Source: Luzula sylvatica (Eukaryota; Streptophyta; Magnoliopsida; Poales; Juncaceae). From it: a stretch of DNA of 64,000 bases. The notes below the pieces were generated by a model that was not told the DNA's origin, did not search any database, and saw only the letters and a program-made list of their open reading frames with translations. The DNA is taken from NCBI GenBank assembly GCA_946800325.1, contig OX326960.1:11568893-11632892 (forward strand), written 5' to 3'. The position numbers were made by a program, and so were the translations under genes. Shown here piece by piece: positions 46,570 to 57,725 of the stretch (position 1 is its first letter; each line of letters opens with the position of its first letter).

Positions 46570-47736
46570 TTAACCTATTTCGAGATTATATGAGGCGCTT
46601 ATGCTTTTAGCGGCTTTACGACCGCCTTTGAGCAGTCTCATTAAGAGATTGGAGACTTGAGAAATTGCCATGTGTATTTTTCGTTTAGCGTAAGTTGAAC
46701 TTGGCGTGAAGAGTTTCTTTATTTCATCTTGGATTTTTCCAAGCGTTTCTTCTAAAGGCCTTTGTTGGAGAGGAGTTGTGAGAGGCGTGAGTGTCTCGAA
46801 TGTATTTGACTTCCTTGATAAATCTACACAAGGTGAATTTCTATCATGAGAAGCATCATAGTTCTTAAATGAATTAAAATTGATGATATATGGAAAGAAT
46901 TCACCTTGGAGAATGGTAGATTTTTCTTCTTGCTCGTTTGATAATTGCTCGTTTTCATCGATTGGAGTGAGCTGAACCGTCTTTTGGAGAGTCGAATCCA
47001 ATGACACATTTTCTTCTTCAATGGTCATTCTCGTTCCAACGCTTTCATCGAATCCCCCCATACTTGAACTCTCGTCACCTTCAATCTCCACAATCTCCTC
47101 GTTTGAATATTCTAACTCGAGACAAATCACTCTTTGATCTAGATCATTTACGATGGATTGAATATTTCCGAGTCGTCGAGAGGTGGTTTTAATCTCATGC
47201 GAGATGTCACTTATCTCTTGTTTGATTTCTTGTTTGATTTCTTCAAAATCTTGTTTCATTTCTTCATAAACTTGTTCTTGCTTTTGTTTAAGAGATACCA
47301 TCATCGCCATCATTTTCTCCATCATTCTTTTTAATTCTTGGTCTTGATCTTCGTTTTGGGATTGAAATTGTGGATCTTGGTAATCAAATTCATGTTGAGA
47401 TTCGAGTTCGTTTTGAGAAGGTTCGTATATGGGGTTTGAGTAATTATTGGTGGTTTCGGTATAGGATTGTGTCTCATAACCCCATGGGGATTCGTTTTCG
47501 TATTCGTGAGCTTCGTAGATGGGATTTTGATAAAGGGTCTCGGTGTGTGATTCTTCGTATTGATTTGAGGTGGAACATGAGAGCAAACCGAGCCTTCGTT
47601 CTTCTTTTCTTTCTTCCCATTCGTCGATGTCTTGATTGATCATTTCTTTAAGCGTCATGTGTTTTGGATATCTTCTTGGAATTCTTTCTTGAGTTAGCAA
47701 TTCTCCAAACGTTCTTGGTCCTTCTTGATGATCCAT
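46570..47736 (-). CDS. Unrecognised 388-residue coiled-coil protein of LTR element
   Basis: This is the sole ORF of the element, starting 135 bases after the PBS (MDHQEGPRTFGELLTQ). It is acidic and rich in Glu, Gln and Asn. Residues about 60-130 contain repeated N-P-I-Y-E phrases (YQNPIYEAHE, YSNPIYEPSQ). Residues about 131-210 form a likely coiled coil (DQELKRMMEKMMAMM, then EEMKQDFEEIKQEIKQEISD). The C-terminal end is basic (AKRKIHMAISQVSNLLMRLLKGGRKAAKS). I see no zinc knuckle, protease, RT or integrase. By position it could be a diverged gag-like protein or a protein peculiar to non-autonomous elements. The open frame in a young element suggests that it is, or recently was, expressed. 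Confidence 0.75.
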   Translation of the reverse strand: MDHQEGPRTFGELLTQERIPRRYPKHMTLKEMINQDIDEWEERKEERRLGLLSCSTSNQYEESHTETLYQNPIYEAHEYENESPWGYETQSYTETTNNYSNPIYEPSQNELESQHEFDYQDPQFQSQNEDQDQELKRMMEKMMAMMVSLKQKQEQVYEEMKQDFEEIKQEIKQEISDISHEIKTTSRRLGNIQSIVNDLDQRVICLELEYSNEEIVEIEGDESSSMGGFDESVGTRMTIEEENVSLDSTLQKTVQLTPIDENEQLSNEQEEKSTILQGEFFPYIINFNSFKNYDASHDRNSPCVDLSRKSNTFETLTPLTTPLQQRPLEETLGKIQDEIKKLFTPSSTYAKRKIHMAISQVSNLLMRLLKGGRKAAKSISASYNLEIG

Positions 47737-47871
47737 CTTGCTCTACTCCGTTTATCTCGCAAGAATAGAAAAATTTCGAAATTAGTGAAATATCAAGTTC
47801 AAACTTATCAATTCTATTAAAAATATCACTCAAGATTGCAAGTTCAATTCATAATTTGACTTAAACATTAC

Positions 47872-47889
47872 TCCCCGGCAGCGGCGCCA
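47872..47889 (-). other. Primer-binding site, Asp tRNA type
   Basis: The minus strand reads TGGCGCCGCTGCCGGGGA, three bases inside the 5' LTR. It is one base different from the classical TGGCGCCGTTGCCGGGGA of Athila-type elements, which is attributed to tRNA-Asp. Confidence 0.88.
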
Positions 47890-47892
47890 TTT

Positions 47893-49400
47893 TGATAGCG
47901 GACTTTTTGCACGTCTAAAACGCGTATCGTTGTTTTAAAGTCCCGTAATATCAAACAAGTGAATTATATGGTTGTATAGCAGAAAATAATAGATTCGTTC
48001 CACAGGGAGCTATTGCGTCAAAATAGGATTAAACTTCAGATCTTTAAAATAATTATTTCGAAGATTCCAAAATTAATGAAAATTTGTGTAGAGGTAGTTC
48101 TGAATATTATCAAATGTATCCTAAAATTTCAAACAATTTGGACAACGGAATAAAAAGTTATTAACGAATTACAATCAGGTCTCTGAAAAACAGTCCCCTG
48201 GAAACAGCAGGTTTTCAGTTTAAGTGACAGTTTTCAAAAAATCATATCAATTCGAATATTTCATGAAATTCTACAATTCAAAAAGTTCCCGAAACTAGAA
48301 ATCCAGATCTACGCAGAACAAAAAGAGAACAAAAATATCACACAAAGAGAGACAAAGATTGAATGCAAGAAACAAGATTTAGAACAAAGATTTAATTCAC
48401 ACAAGATTCTTTACACAACTTGAAACTTCAATCACCATACAAGAAATTCAAGACATGAAAAGAAAACACCTAGAATGAGAGGTGAGCTTCGTCGTGTCAA
48501 GAAGAGCTTCGTTCCAGTCTAGTGCAATCAATCGAGGCTTGAGTCGCTAGGAAGCTAGGACAACCCAAGGGTTTCTTGTTCGAAGAAAAGTCGACTCTCC
48601 CGGATGAAGAAAGCTTCGAGTCCGTTTTGAGTGAAGAAAGAACACGATTAAATCGAGGAAGGAGAGGTTACCGAATGAAGAAAGCTTCGAGTTCGGTAAT
48701 GGAGAAAGCTCCACTCGCAATCCCGATGAAAACCGGATGAAGGAAGCTTCGAGTCCGATTGTATTCCTAGACTTTTCTTTGATCGGGACGATTCACCGGA
48801 TGAAGAAAGCTTCGAGTCCGGCAAACAATCACTTGAGAATTCGATTTAGTTCTTGAATGGTTCTTGAGCGGTTCTTGAAAGTTCTTGGAAGTGCTTAGAG
48901 AGAATGGGAGAGAGAGAGAGAGAGAAAGTGGGGGGGAAGAAGTGCTCCAAGGAGCGTAACTCTGCCCATAGGCCTTGGGGTCTTATTTATAGTGTCATTG
49001 GGGCTTTCCCATTGGCCAAGAGATGGGTGAGAGGATTGAGGGTAGTTGGGGGTGGTAGGTGAGGTAGGTGGGGCTGTAGAGTGGCAATTGTGTGAGTGGT
49101 TTTCGAGTAGAGTTTGGTGCAATCTCTTATGTTGATGATTATTTGTCTTCTCCTTCACACGTGTACCGAATTGGTCGGTATGATATATCGATTTTAACGG
49201 CGCGAGGAGACGAAGGCAACTACTCTCTTGGATTGCCGAGAATTTCCACCTAAAACCTGTAATTAAGCAATAAAACACACTTAGTGAAGAAATATTCTTG
49301 TTATCTCAAATATGAACAATTGTATATATAAAGTTGTGATTCAAAAGGGCTAAAATACCCAAATTAGATATCAAAAAGGTGATTTATTTTCCTCTTATCA
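47893..49400 (-). repeat. 5' LTR of Athila-type element
   Basis: The 1508-bp LTR has the same features as the left copy, four bases shorter in the GA run. The promoter is expected here. Confidence 0.93.
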
Positions 49401-49405
49401 CATAT

Positions 49406-49719
49406 TTACAACAAGGTCCTCCAACTTAACTGTCGGATTATAAGAAATAATCTACAGAAGAAGTCTTGTTTACCTCTCTAAATCAATAGAACAAAATTAG
49501 AGCAGCTCTAGAGATTCAAAGCAATTCAAGACAATTTAAGACATATATCTTGAAATTAATCAATTACAAATTTAAATTTAAATTTATTTAAATTTCTTGT
49601 ATTGTATCAAAACAGAAAAAGAAGATTACGAACATTTACATCAAGGTCCTCCTATATTTGACAATTGAAAAATAATCCTCAACTAAAGCATCCATTACAG
49701 CCTGAGCTTAATCACCAAA
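49406..49719. other. 3' flank of H4 copy 6, no gene
   Basis: The sequence continues the backbone from 43470 and contains the usual CATCCATTACAG flank. Confidence 0.5.
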
Positions 49720-50512
49720 TCCATTCAAAGTCCTTCTTAGCCCAGAGAGTATAACTGCATCCATTGCAGTACAAGTTTTCTTGTGCCTCCTCTTTGATCC
49801 TTCTTTTCCCACGATCCAGCATTGTTGGAGAAGAATTTGGCCTGTAATTGAAGAACGATTATCAAATTAGCTGTTAGTCTTCAAAATTTCAAATGATTAA
49901 GAAATTTAATTCGAGTAGAGAAAAGAAGTATTACCTTGAAGCAACGACATGTTTCTTCATAGATCAAACCGCTGATCCGCTCAACAACACCACCACTAGC
50001 CAATCAGTGAATTGCTGGATTGGTGAATCCATGGGCGTTATCTCAAGGCATCTTCTTGTTCCTCCTCTTTGATCAGACATTGTTGAAGAAGAAATTGGCC
50101 TGTAATTGAAGGACAATAATGAAATTAAGCTGTTAGTATCGATATTTCAAAAGATTAAGAAACTTAATTCGAGTTGAGAAGAGAAGTAATACCTTGAAGC
50201 CACGATGTGTTTCTTCATAGATCAAAACGCTGATCCGCTCAACGCCACCACATCATGCCAATCCGCGAATTGCTGGATTGGTGAATCCATGTGCGTTATC
50301 AGAGAACACCTTCTTGTTCGTCCTCTTTGATTCGATATTGTTGAAGAAGAAATTAGCCTGTTAATTCAAGAAGCATAATCAAATTGAGGTGTTTGTTAGT
50401 CGATATTTCAAAAGATTAAAAACTTAATTTGAGTAAAGAAAGGAAGTAATACCTTGTGAGAAGAGAAAAGCAAGCGAGGAAGAAAGAGAGAAGGAAAACC
50501 TGCAGTCCAAAG
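49720..50512 (-). pseudogene. Histone H4-derived pseudogene, copy 6 (three modules)
   Basis: This is the longest copy. Exon 1 ends TCACAAG before GTATTAC. Three H4 modules follow on the minus strand (about 50358-50205, 50098-49945 and 49840-49750), each led by a (T)TACAGGC acceptor and GC-AATTTCTTCTTC. Module 1 contains HGFTNPAIR and VERISVLIYEET in the H4 frame. Module 2 is similar (GFTNPAIH, ISGLIYEET, then TTCAAG and a GT donor). Module 3 is truncated. The tandem unit, exon plus intron, is about 250-300 bp. Stops inside each module exclude a normal histone. Confidence 0.78.
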
Positions 50513-50537
50513 TGGCGAAGAAAGTGCTGGGAAGGGG

Positions 50538-50657
50538 TTACTTATGGGGGAAGATGGATGGGATTGATGAATATCATCCATTGGATTGCATGAAATTGGA
50601 CGGACGCGATTAAAAAGAGAGGGGTGGGGGAGAAGTTGTGAGGATCGATTACGTGGC
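50538..50657 (-). promoter_or_regulatory. H4-type promoter of copy 6
   Basis: The TATA box has decayed to CCATAAGTAA (50538-50547). The AACGG motif is lost (AATGGATG). The minus strand at 50640-50657 reads GCCACGTAATCGATCCTC, very close to type I CCACGTCANCGATCCGCG. The distance from the TATA box, about 95 bases, is as in the other copies. Confidence 0.6.
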
Positions 50658-50659
50658 CG

Positions 50660-51200
50660 TGGGTGAGGCTGAGGTGGGGGAGAAGATGATGGTTATTTTT
50701 TCGGATCATATTGGCTGAATGGGACATTGTCACATTAACTATTCCTTTGGTAAATAAATGAAACCTTCATCAATATTAAGATAATAGATAATATTTGTGC
50801 TAATCAATATTACTCATATAAATGATGATCAGTAATTTCTATGATGACGATGATAATGATGATCAGTAGTTTCAATTATATTAATCTCATCTTATTTATT
50901 ATAAGTCGTGTATATATAATAATATTAATCATGCAAATATTTTATAGTTATTTTATATTATAAGAAAAAATAACTCGTTTATAAATATTATTTATGACGA
51001 TGATATGTATACATTGTTGATAAATTTACCAAATATTAATACATTAGTGCAACTAGTTCAATAATATTCATTGATAATATATGGTACATAATACAATTTT
51101 ACAAAAATTTAATATTAAAGTTGCTTAAACAAAAACAAGGATATAACCTACTTGGTATTATATAGGATTATAGCCATTATAGGTTTAAATTTCATACATA
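50660..51200. other. AT-rich spacer, no gene
   Basis: There is a GATGATGATAATGATGATCAG-like low-complexity patch near 50823-50870. Nothing else is recognised. Confidence 0.4.
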
Positions 51201-51201
51201 A

Positions 51202-51232
51202 CTAGCAATAGCCCGCGCAACAATTGCGCGGG
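51202..51232 (-). mobile_element. Helitron 3' terminus with perfect hairpin
   Basis: On the minus strand a perfect 9-bp stem, CCCGCGCAA/TTGCGCGGG with a 3-base loop (51212-51232), is followed by CTATTG and CTAG, then a host T. This is a canonical Helitron end. The element should extend to the right; I could not find its 5' end, so only the terminus is annotated. Confidence 0.6.
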
Positions 51233-51538
51233 ATTTCATACTTTTTTTACATGTTTTTGTATAAATTTTTTAAATGAAATTTGCGTGGATACATTTAAAC
51301 TCGATTTATATAATCATGATACGTTTGCAAATATATTGATGTCAATAAATACATTATAATTAAAAAATGTTTCAAGAAATTTGTCTATCATTGATATGTC
51401 TATTATAATTAATAAAGCTCCATCGAATTAGTCAATCATTATATATCAACACGAAATAAATAAAACATAACATGTTACAATTTCAAGAAAATTAAAGTTT
51501 CAAAACACATAAAAAAAACCATGAATAATACAAATAAA

Positions 51539-51541
<3 letters not shown>

Positions 51542-51626
<85 letters not shown>
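51542..51626. repeat. (TA)n microsatellite, about 42 units
   Basis: An uninterrupted TA dinucleotide run of about 85 bases. The ORF translated through it is an artefact. Confidence 0.97.
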
Positions 51627-51629
<3 letters not shown>

Positions 51630-51639
51630 AAATGTCATA

Positions 51640-52147
51640 CATGAATATAAAAATATCAATTTATTTTGAAAAAAAATACAATTGTAAATCATATCATACG
51701 AAATTAACAATTGAGTCATAGTTTCGTACGGGAATTTTATATGGAGTCCCAATAACACAAAATAACATCCTTCATGAGACGGTAAGAGAGGATTAAGTAT
51801 GTTGATTAGTATTATTGATTCACTCAATTAACGATTTAATTGACCGTTTAATTGAATTTACATTTCAATTAACATTTACTAATATTAATATATTATAAAT
51901 TATTGATGTATTAATTAAATCTGTCAATTAACATTTAATTGAGTCGATTAGAAATGATAATCAATTCATTTTGTCGCTTCATCAAAGTTATTGTGATGAG
52001 TTTGGAGATCAATTATATATTATTTTTCATACATAGATATATTTTGGGTTGCAATATAAACAAAACTCTAAAAAAAATAAAAATAAAAAGTGTCCATATT
52101 GTATCATATGTTTGGAATTAGATCAATTGATAGATTGATAGATAGAT
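51640..52147. other. AT-rich DNA, no gene
   Basis: This may be internal sequence of the Helitron ending at 51202. Short repeated ATTTAATTG/CAATTAAC phrases lie near 51820-51950. Confidence 0.4.
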
Positions 52148-52970
52148 ATATGCAATTTCATATGTATCCTTACAAGAACTCAAAATTACAAATGTATCCT
52201 CCATAAATTCATAATATCATATTTATCCTTCCTAAATCAAAACACTAACAAATTTATCCTTTCGAATCTTATGAAATAACAAACTTGTCCAAATTCACTA
52301 AAACATCATTAAAATCATTAAATTAACCATTGTGAAAAGTATAAATGACCATTTTACCTTATGTCTTTCTTGTCTTTCTTCGATAAAAGAAGAAAAAAAA
52401 ACAGAATCGCAAGGAAAGCTCCTTGCCTCTCATGACTCCTCTATCTTTTTGCATTCTCTTCTTGCACGAAATCTACTTCCTAAAAAAAGATGAAAAAGAA
52501 ATAAAGACGAACTATACAAGTTAGATTCTAGTTATTGTCTTTTAACCACGAAAGTAAATTGACCACTCTAATGGATTCCGACGGACATGACGGCTTGAGG
52601 CTCATGCACATACAAACATGCCGTCGAGCAATATTTTATTTTGAGAGGGCGTCGTTAGACAAATACTCAAGAGAAACCGCAGCAGACCAATACCTCTTCA
52701 TTCGTCCATTTCTTTATGTCGAACCACAACCATGACTTGAGACGAAGGAGAGAAAAGAATGGGATGGAGAGAGACAGGGCCGGTCCAACGATTTCAAATA
52801 CCCAAAACCAAATTATAGAATTGACCCGCAAATTAATTAATTTGTTCAAAATTATCAAATATAAAATTCAAAATATATTACATTACATAAAATTAAAAAA
52901 GTACGATACATATAGTTCCAAAATTCGACTACTTCATTCACGTCTCCAACTATTTCATTCACTTCTCCGA

Positions 52971-53126
52971 CTACCCCCCCCCCCCCCCCCCCCCCTCCTC
53001 TTCTATTACATCAACCGATTCAACCGGTCTTTTCGACAAAAATTTGTCAAAAGCTCCTCGTTGAGAATTAATAAAATCTTCGACATTTTGTTTATTTTTT
53101 CTTTTTTGAGAACCGGAAATCGACAT
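52971..53126 (-). pseudogene. N-terminal fragment of TTF-type hAT transposase
   Basis: From the Met at 53126 the minus strand reads MSISGSQKRKNKQNVEDF, then SQRGAFDKFLSK. The K-R-K...SQ-GA--KF pattern is the N-terminus of plant hAT transposases that carry a TTF-type zinc finger. The frame then enters a 22-base C run (plus strand 52974-52995), read as polyglycine, and stops. The zinc finger and catalytic domain are deleted. Family assignment is from memory of the pattern. Confidence 0.55.
52974..52995. repeat. C22 homopolymer
   Basis: A run of 22 cytosines, unusual in this AT-rich window, interrupts the transposase fragment. Confidence 0.95.
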
Positions 53127-53867
53127 ACTACACCTATTTATTAAATAGTTATAGATGCAATTAGTATATAATTTCAAACAATTCGACAAATGCAACATAA
53201 TTACGATCAATTTTGAGTCCAATTTACTAATAAATTATCAAATCAACACATTGATTTTAGCCCCAAATTCAATTTAAATTTAATTTGGAGTGAAAAAACT
53301 AAATTAGAGATCAAATTAGTTTGAGAAAGAGAGATTATACAATGTTGAGATGGACGAGAATAATTAGCAAGAAAACCGAAGATATCCCCACCAAAATCGC
53401 CAAAATACCGAGAAATTTCAATACCTAGCTCCAAACTCGAAAATACCCAAATTCTTCTCAAACCTCCACTCAAATCTCTTGAAATCCACTCAATAACCAA
53501 GAATTAAGCTCCACTAATATTCTTCTTGATTGAACACACGAAATAATTGTCAAATTTTTGAAAATAAATCAACCCGCATCACAACCCCTTTTTTTTTGTT
53601 TCTGTCCAGAGGGTCGGGAGAGAAGGGGGTGCAGTGAGAGGGACCGAGGGAGAGTAGTAGAAGTGGGTTCTATGCATGGGCTCCAAATAATTTTGTATTG
53701 GTATTTGATATATGGTAAAAAAAAAAATTGGGCCCCAAATAAATCAGGACCCGAGCCCAGGCTTTAGTGGCTTCTATGCATGGGCCGGGCCTGGAGAGAG
53801 AGAGAAACAAAAAAGAGTACAACAAAGAGAGAGAAACAAATTTGATGTATTTATCAAAAGACCTCTT

Positions 53868-53869
<2 letters not shown>

Positions 53870-53931
<62 letters not shown>
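53870..53931. repeat. (GA)n microsatellite, about 31 units
   Basis: A continuous GA run. ORFs across it are artefacts. Confidence 0.97.
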
Positions 53932-53932
<1 letters not shown>

Positions 53933-54245
53933 TATTACCATCATCAACAATATCTGATCAACGATATTTGAGTATAATTAAATTGCTTGATAAAATGAGT
54001 CATGGAAATAGAACAAAAAAAAAATGAAACAACGTTTGGAAAGGAAGAGAAAAAAGAGAGGGAGGTATAAGGAGGATATTATTGTCATTTTAGTTGAACG
54101 GTGTTAGTTTCAACAAAAATAATAATAATAAACAAATGTGATAAAAATTGGGTTTAATAGAGATAAATATGGTATTATAAATTTTGTGGGGATAAATATG
54201 TTAATTGAATATTTAGTGGGGATACAAAAGAAATTATATCATAAA

Positions 54246-55139
54246 AGTTACATGTCAAAACAAAGTGAAAAATCAAGTCAATATATTTGACGAGCTTCTA
54301 AAATAAAGTTGTGAAAAAATACCAATAAGGTAACCAACGTTCCAAAAATAATACAATATCTTTTATTAAAAAAAATATTTATTGGATAGTTAATATGTAC
54401 GAAGACTTCATTGGGGATAAATAATAAATATTAAAAATGTATATTAAATAACAAATATATATATATTTTGTGGGTCATTTTGTTTTTTGAAAAGAATCTA
54501 TTTTTTATCTCATACTTTTAATCCAAAAGTTAATAAAATCGTTAATGTTTTAATTTGATGAATCAATGATATTACGTTTCTAATTTGACCGACCATACAA
54601 AATATATCATAGAAAGCAAAGATTGAAAATATCCAATGATTACAGATGAATTGCATCAAACGGTTTGAAACATACGACTGCAGCCGATGGACGTGTCAAA
54701 GAATGTCGGAAAATATGTGTATATTTTTGTTGATTGATATAATTATGTTTTTTTCTTTTTCTTTTATGCGTGTATTATTGTTTTGTTCTTATGAGCATAA
54801 AAAACAAAATTTAATTGAAAAATTATATTTGTCCCCTCTAATATTCCCTCAATGTAGTGATGTGTTGGCAATACATAATAAATGCATTAAATTTTCAATT
54901 AGGTGGTAAACCGCATTGATTAGATGTTAACCAAATTACTAAAAAATAATTTGCTTTATTTAATATTTTTATTATATTTAATTTAACACATGATAAGTTA
55001 TATTTATTTGAACAATTTTTTATTATTTTATTTTCAATATTTTTTGGAAATTTTTTTTTCATTTTCATATTCTAAATTTTGCAAAATGATTATTTTAATT
55101 TTCATTATGATATATTTTTTTTATTTTATAAGATGATTT
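54246..55139. other. AT-rich spacer, no gene
   Basis: The backbone phrase CATCAAACGGTTTGAAAC recurs at 54653. The ORF at 54646-54909 crosses it and is not convincing. Confidence 0.4.
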
Positions 55140-55435
55140 TATTCATGTATCCGTTTAATACATGTTAAATGATATATTAGTTTAGTCCAACAATTTTTTT
55201 TCCAAACTTATAGATTTAAATTTCATTAATTATAGATGGTGGTAAACAAAGTTGTTAAAAATATTAAAAAAATTAATGATGTGTGAAACCGTGAATTTTT
55301 TTACCTTCTTTTCTAATATATGATGGAAAAAATTAAATAATCATGGTTTATCACCATCATTACTACAGACACCATCACATAAATCAATCTAGGGTTTTTA
55401 AGGGGAACATGCATCACCTCTCAATTTAATTTCGT
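55140..55435 (+). repeat. Inverted repeat, left arm (about 300 bp)
   Basis: This is similar to the reverse complement of 63735-64000. Shared phrases include GATGGTGGTAAAC, TTACCTTCTT, ATATGATGGAAAAAATTAAA and ACATGCATCACC. It lies directly left of duplication copy 2. Confidence 0.8.
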
Positions 55436-57264
55436 AATTTCATGATTATGTTTTTTTTATAAGATGCTTGCTTTTGGCTGTTATGTTGAAAATGTTCTTT
55501 TGATACTCTAGAGATTGCCGCTTTTGTGTTCTATTGATTTAGGGAAGTTAAACAAGCCAGTTCAGTAGAGCATAGAGAGATTGCCATTTTTATTATAACA
55601 TCATTTATGTTCTAATTAGTACATTTAATTAAAATAATAACTAGTACTTGTTTGTTATTAACTTAATACATAATTATAAATTTGAATCAATATTAACGAA
55701 TAATTAATGATATATTTTATTTATCATGATAATTAAATATAATAGTTCAATAATGGAGAATTCGACTTGTGAATTTGGGTGGAGAATAAAATTCTACATT
55801 TTTTTCTACGTATGAACAGTAAACCTAATATTAAAAAAAAAATTGGATACAATACAACGGAGTTTAACAAATTGGATATAATACATCTTAAATAGGCCAT
55901 GGTTCTCGTCATAATTTTATTGTGAAAAAAAAAGTTGTGATCACAAGAGTTTGATGAACTCCACATTATATTAAAGAACGATTTAATGATTTTGTGAGGT
56001 GTGTGTGTCTCTAAATGCATGATTGGCTCGGGATATTTTGTCAGATTTTTATTAATCATAAATAAATATTTTTATTATTATTAATTATGAACATAATCTA
56101 GAGATTAACTCAATTTTAATATTTTCTTGGCAATTTTTTTATGTCATTTCATCACATTATTTTCACTTGTTATATTATGTTTGATACATTGATTAATAAT
56201 TATTGATATTTTAAAATTTGAACTTTTTGTCTATATTTATGAAATAATTATTTAATTTTATAATAAATTTTAGGGTATTTTGAATAATGGGAAAGTTCCA
56301 ACTATCGTTGTACCGTGATTGGCGTGATACCAAACCTTCCAATAAAATTTATCTATTTTGACAACCATACAAAATATCACAGATTTTTTTTTAAAATTTT
56401 CCAATGTGAGTGTGAGTGTGTGACCAATGACGAGTCAAAGAATGTTTGAACTTTAAAAGGGGTAAATACAAGAAATATAATTAAATCAAAAAATTTATTT
56501 CGTAATTTATTAATTTCATGATTATTAACTCAATTTTAATTAGTTTTTTCATTTAATTTTCTGTAATTTCATTGTGTCGCATCGAAATAATTATGTCACT
56601 CATTATATGCGGTTAATTTTGAACTAGGGAATAACTATTGATAATTAACTAGTTTGGATTATTCATTTCAGTTTGAATCAATTGATTAACTTTAGATTAT
56701 CGTTATTTTGAACTAGGGAATATTTTCAAGTCTAATGGAGACGGACAAGCAACGAGCTTGCTCCATTTTGTCGACCTTTCTTCTTCTCCTCGGGAATCAA
56801 CTGAAGAGCTGAAGAGTTAACCCAACTGGAGCGAGCAAGTGAGCAGCAGAAATCTATTGTTCGTACCGAGTGCTAAAAGGTCAATTGTTTTTTTTTATTA
56901 TCATGGATTGATGGAAACGTAGAACTTGAGGGTTCTCTGCCACTCGAGAAGTCACATATAAATACTGATCTTTTTCTAGAATCATTTTTTTTTGAAAAAA
57001 GCTCACTTTTGCTCCCTGAAGCAATGTTGTAAAAAACGCCGTTTTTCACCGAAAAACGGTCAAAAAACGGTGTTACGGTGAAAAACCGAACCGTTTTTTG
57101 CAAGACGGGAGAGAAAAACGGTCAACCGTTTTTTTTACGTGTTTGACCGTTTTTTTCAGTCCAAAACGTTTTTCGGTCCGTTTTTAGGTCGTTTTTTGCA
57201 ACAAAATAATTGGGCTTTTATTTTTTATATATTTTTTCGGCCCAACTTTATTCTATTCCCCAGC

Positions 57265-57725
57265 CCAGTTACTCTCTCTCTCGCCGCTCGCTCCACAGCC
57301 CGCTCGCGACAAGCTTCCCAGCTCTCTCAGCTCAGGTTACTCTCTCTCTCTCTCGCCGCTCGTTACTCTCCACAGCTCAGGTTACTCTCTCTCTCTCGTC
57401 GCTCGCGACAACTTTATTCTGTTCCACAGCCCGCTCGTTGGCGACCGCTCTCAGCTCTCTCTGGCGACTCTCTCTCAGTCTCAGGCGACTCTCTCTCAGG
57501 CGACTCTCAGGCGACTCTCTCTCAGTCTCAGCCTCTCAGGCGACTCTCTCTCAGTCGACTCTCTCTCAGTTTCAGCTCAGCTCTCAGGCGACTCTCTCTC
57601 AGTCGACTCTCTCTCAGTTTCAGCTCAGCTCTCAGGCGACTCTCTCTCAGTCTCAGCTCAGCTCTCTCTCAGCTCTCTCTCAGTCTCAGACTCTCAGCTC
57701 TCTCTCAGCTCTCTCTGGTGACTAG
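57265..57725. repeat. CT-rich repeats in hAT leader
   Basis: Degenerate tandem copies of CAGGCGACTCTCTCTCAGTC make up the probable 5' leader of the hAT transposase. The long Ser/Leu ORFs read through it are repeat artefacts. Confidence 0.85.

Larger units (their letters stand above)
43476..49400 (-). mobile_element. Non-autonomous Athila-type LTR element
   Basis: The element is 5925 bp long with LTRs at 43476-44987 (1512 bp) and 47893-49400 (1508 bp). They begin TGATAGCGG and end CTCTTATCA. The 5-bp repeat CATAT flanks it (43471-43475, 49401-49405), and the uninterrupted site is present near 36955. I find three substitutions and a 4-base GA-repeat difference between the LTRs, so the insertion is young. 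On the minus strand it has an Asp-type PBS, a single ORF of 388 residues, a long 3' region and a polypurine tract. No protease, RT, RNase H or integrase is present, so it must rely on a partner. PBS and conserved non-coding motifs point to the Athila/Tat group of Ty3/gypsy. Confidence 0.93.
52775..53793 (-). mobile_element. hAT deletion derivative, 1019 bp
   Basis: Ends CAGGGCCGGTCCA and (complement) CAGGCCCGGCCCA match at 11 of 13. The 8-bp flank GAGAGAGA occurs on both sides (52767-52774 and 53794-53801), though the GA-rich context weakens this. Inside, the minus strand encodes the start of a transposase-like protein. Confidence 0.72.
52148..54235. mobile_element. Candidate long-inverted-end element, interrupted by a hAT
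   Basis: The left end (TTTCATATGTATCCTTAC, CATATTTATCC) and the complement of the right end (TTTCTTTTGTATCCCCAC, CATATTTATCTC) look like diverged inverted arms of about 100-200 bases. No clear target duplication was found. The interior carries an unrecognised ORF (52535-52735), a nested hAT and a GA microsatellite. Confidence 0.35.

Noticed and set aside
47001..47192. Plus-strand ORFs at 47.0-47.6 kb
   Set aside because: They are shadows of the 388-residue minus-strand ORF.
51521..51721. ORF with a long Ile-Tyr run
   Set aside because: Translation of the TA microsatellite.
53767..54027. Arg-Glu-rich ORFs near 53.9 kb
   Set aside because: Translation of the GA microsatellite.
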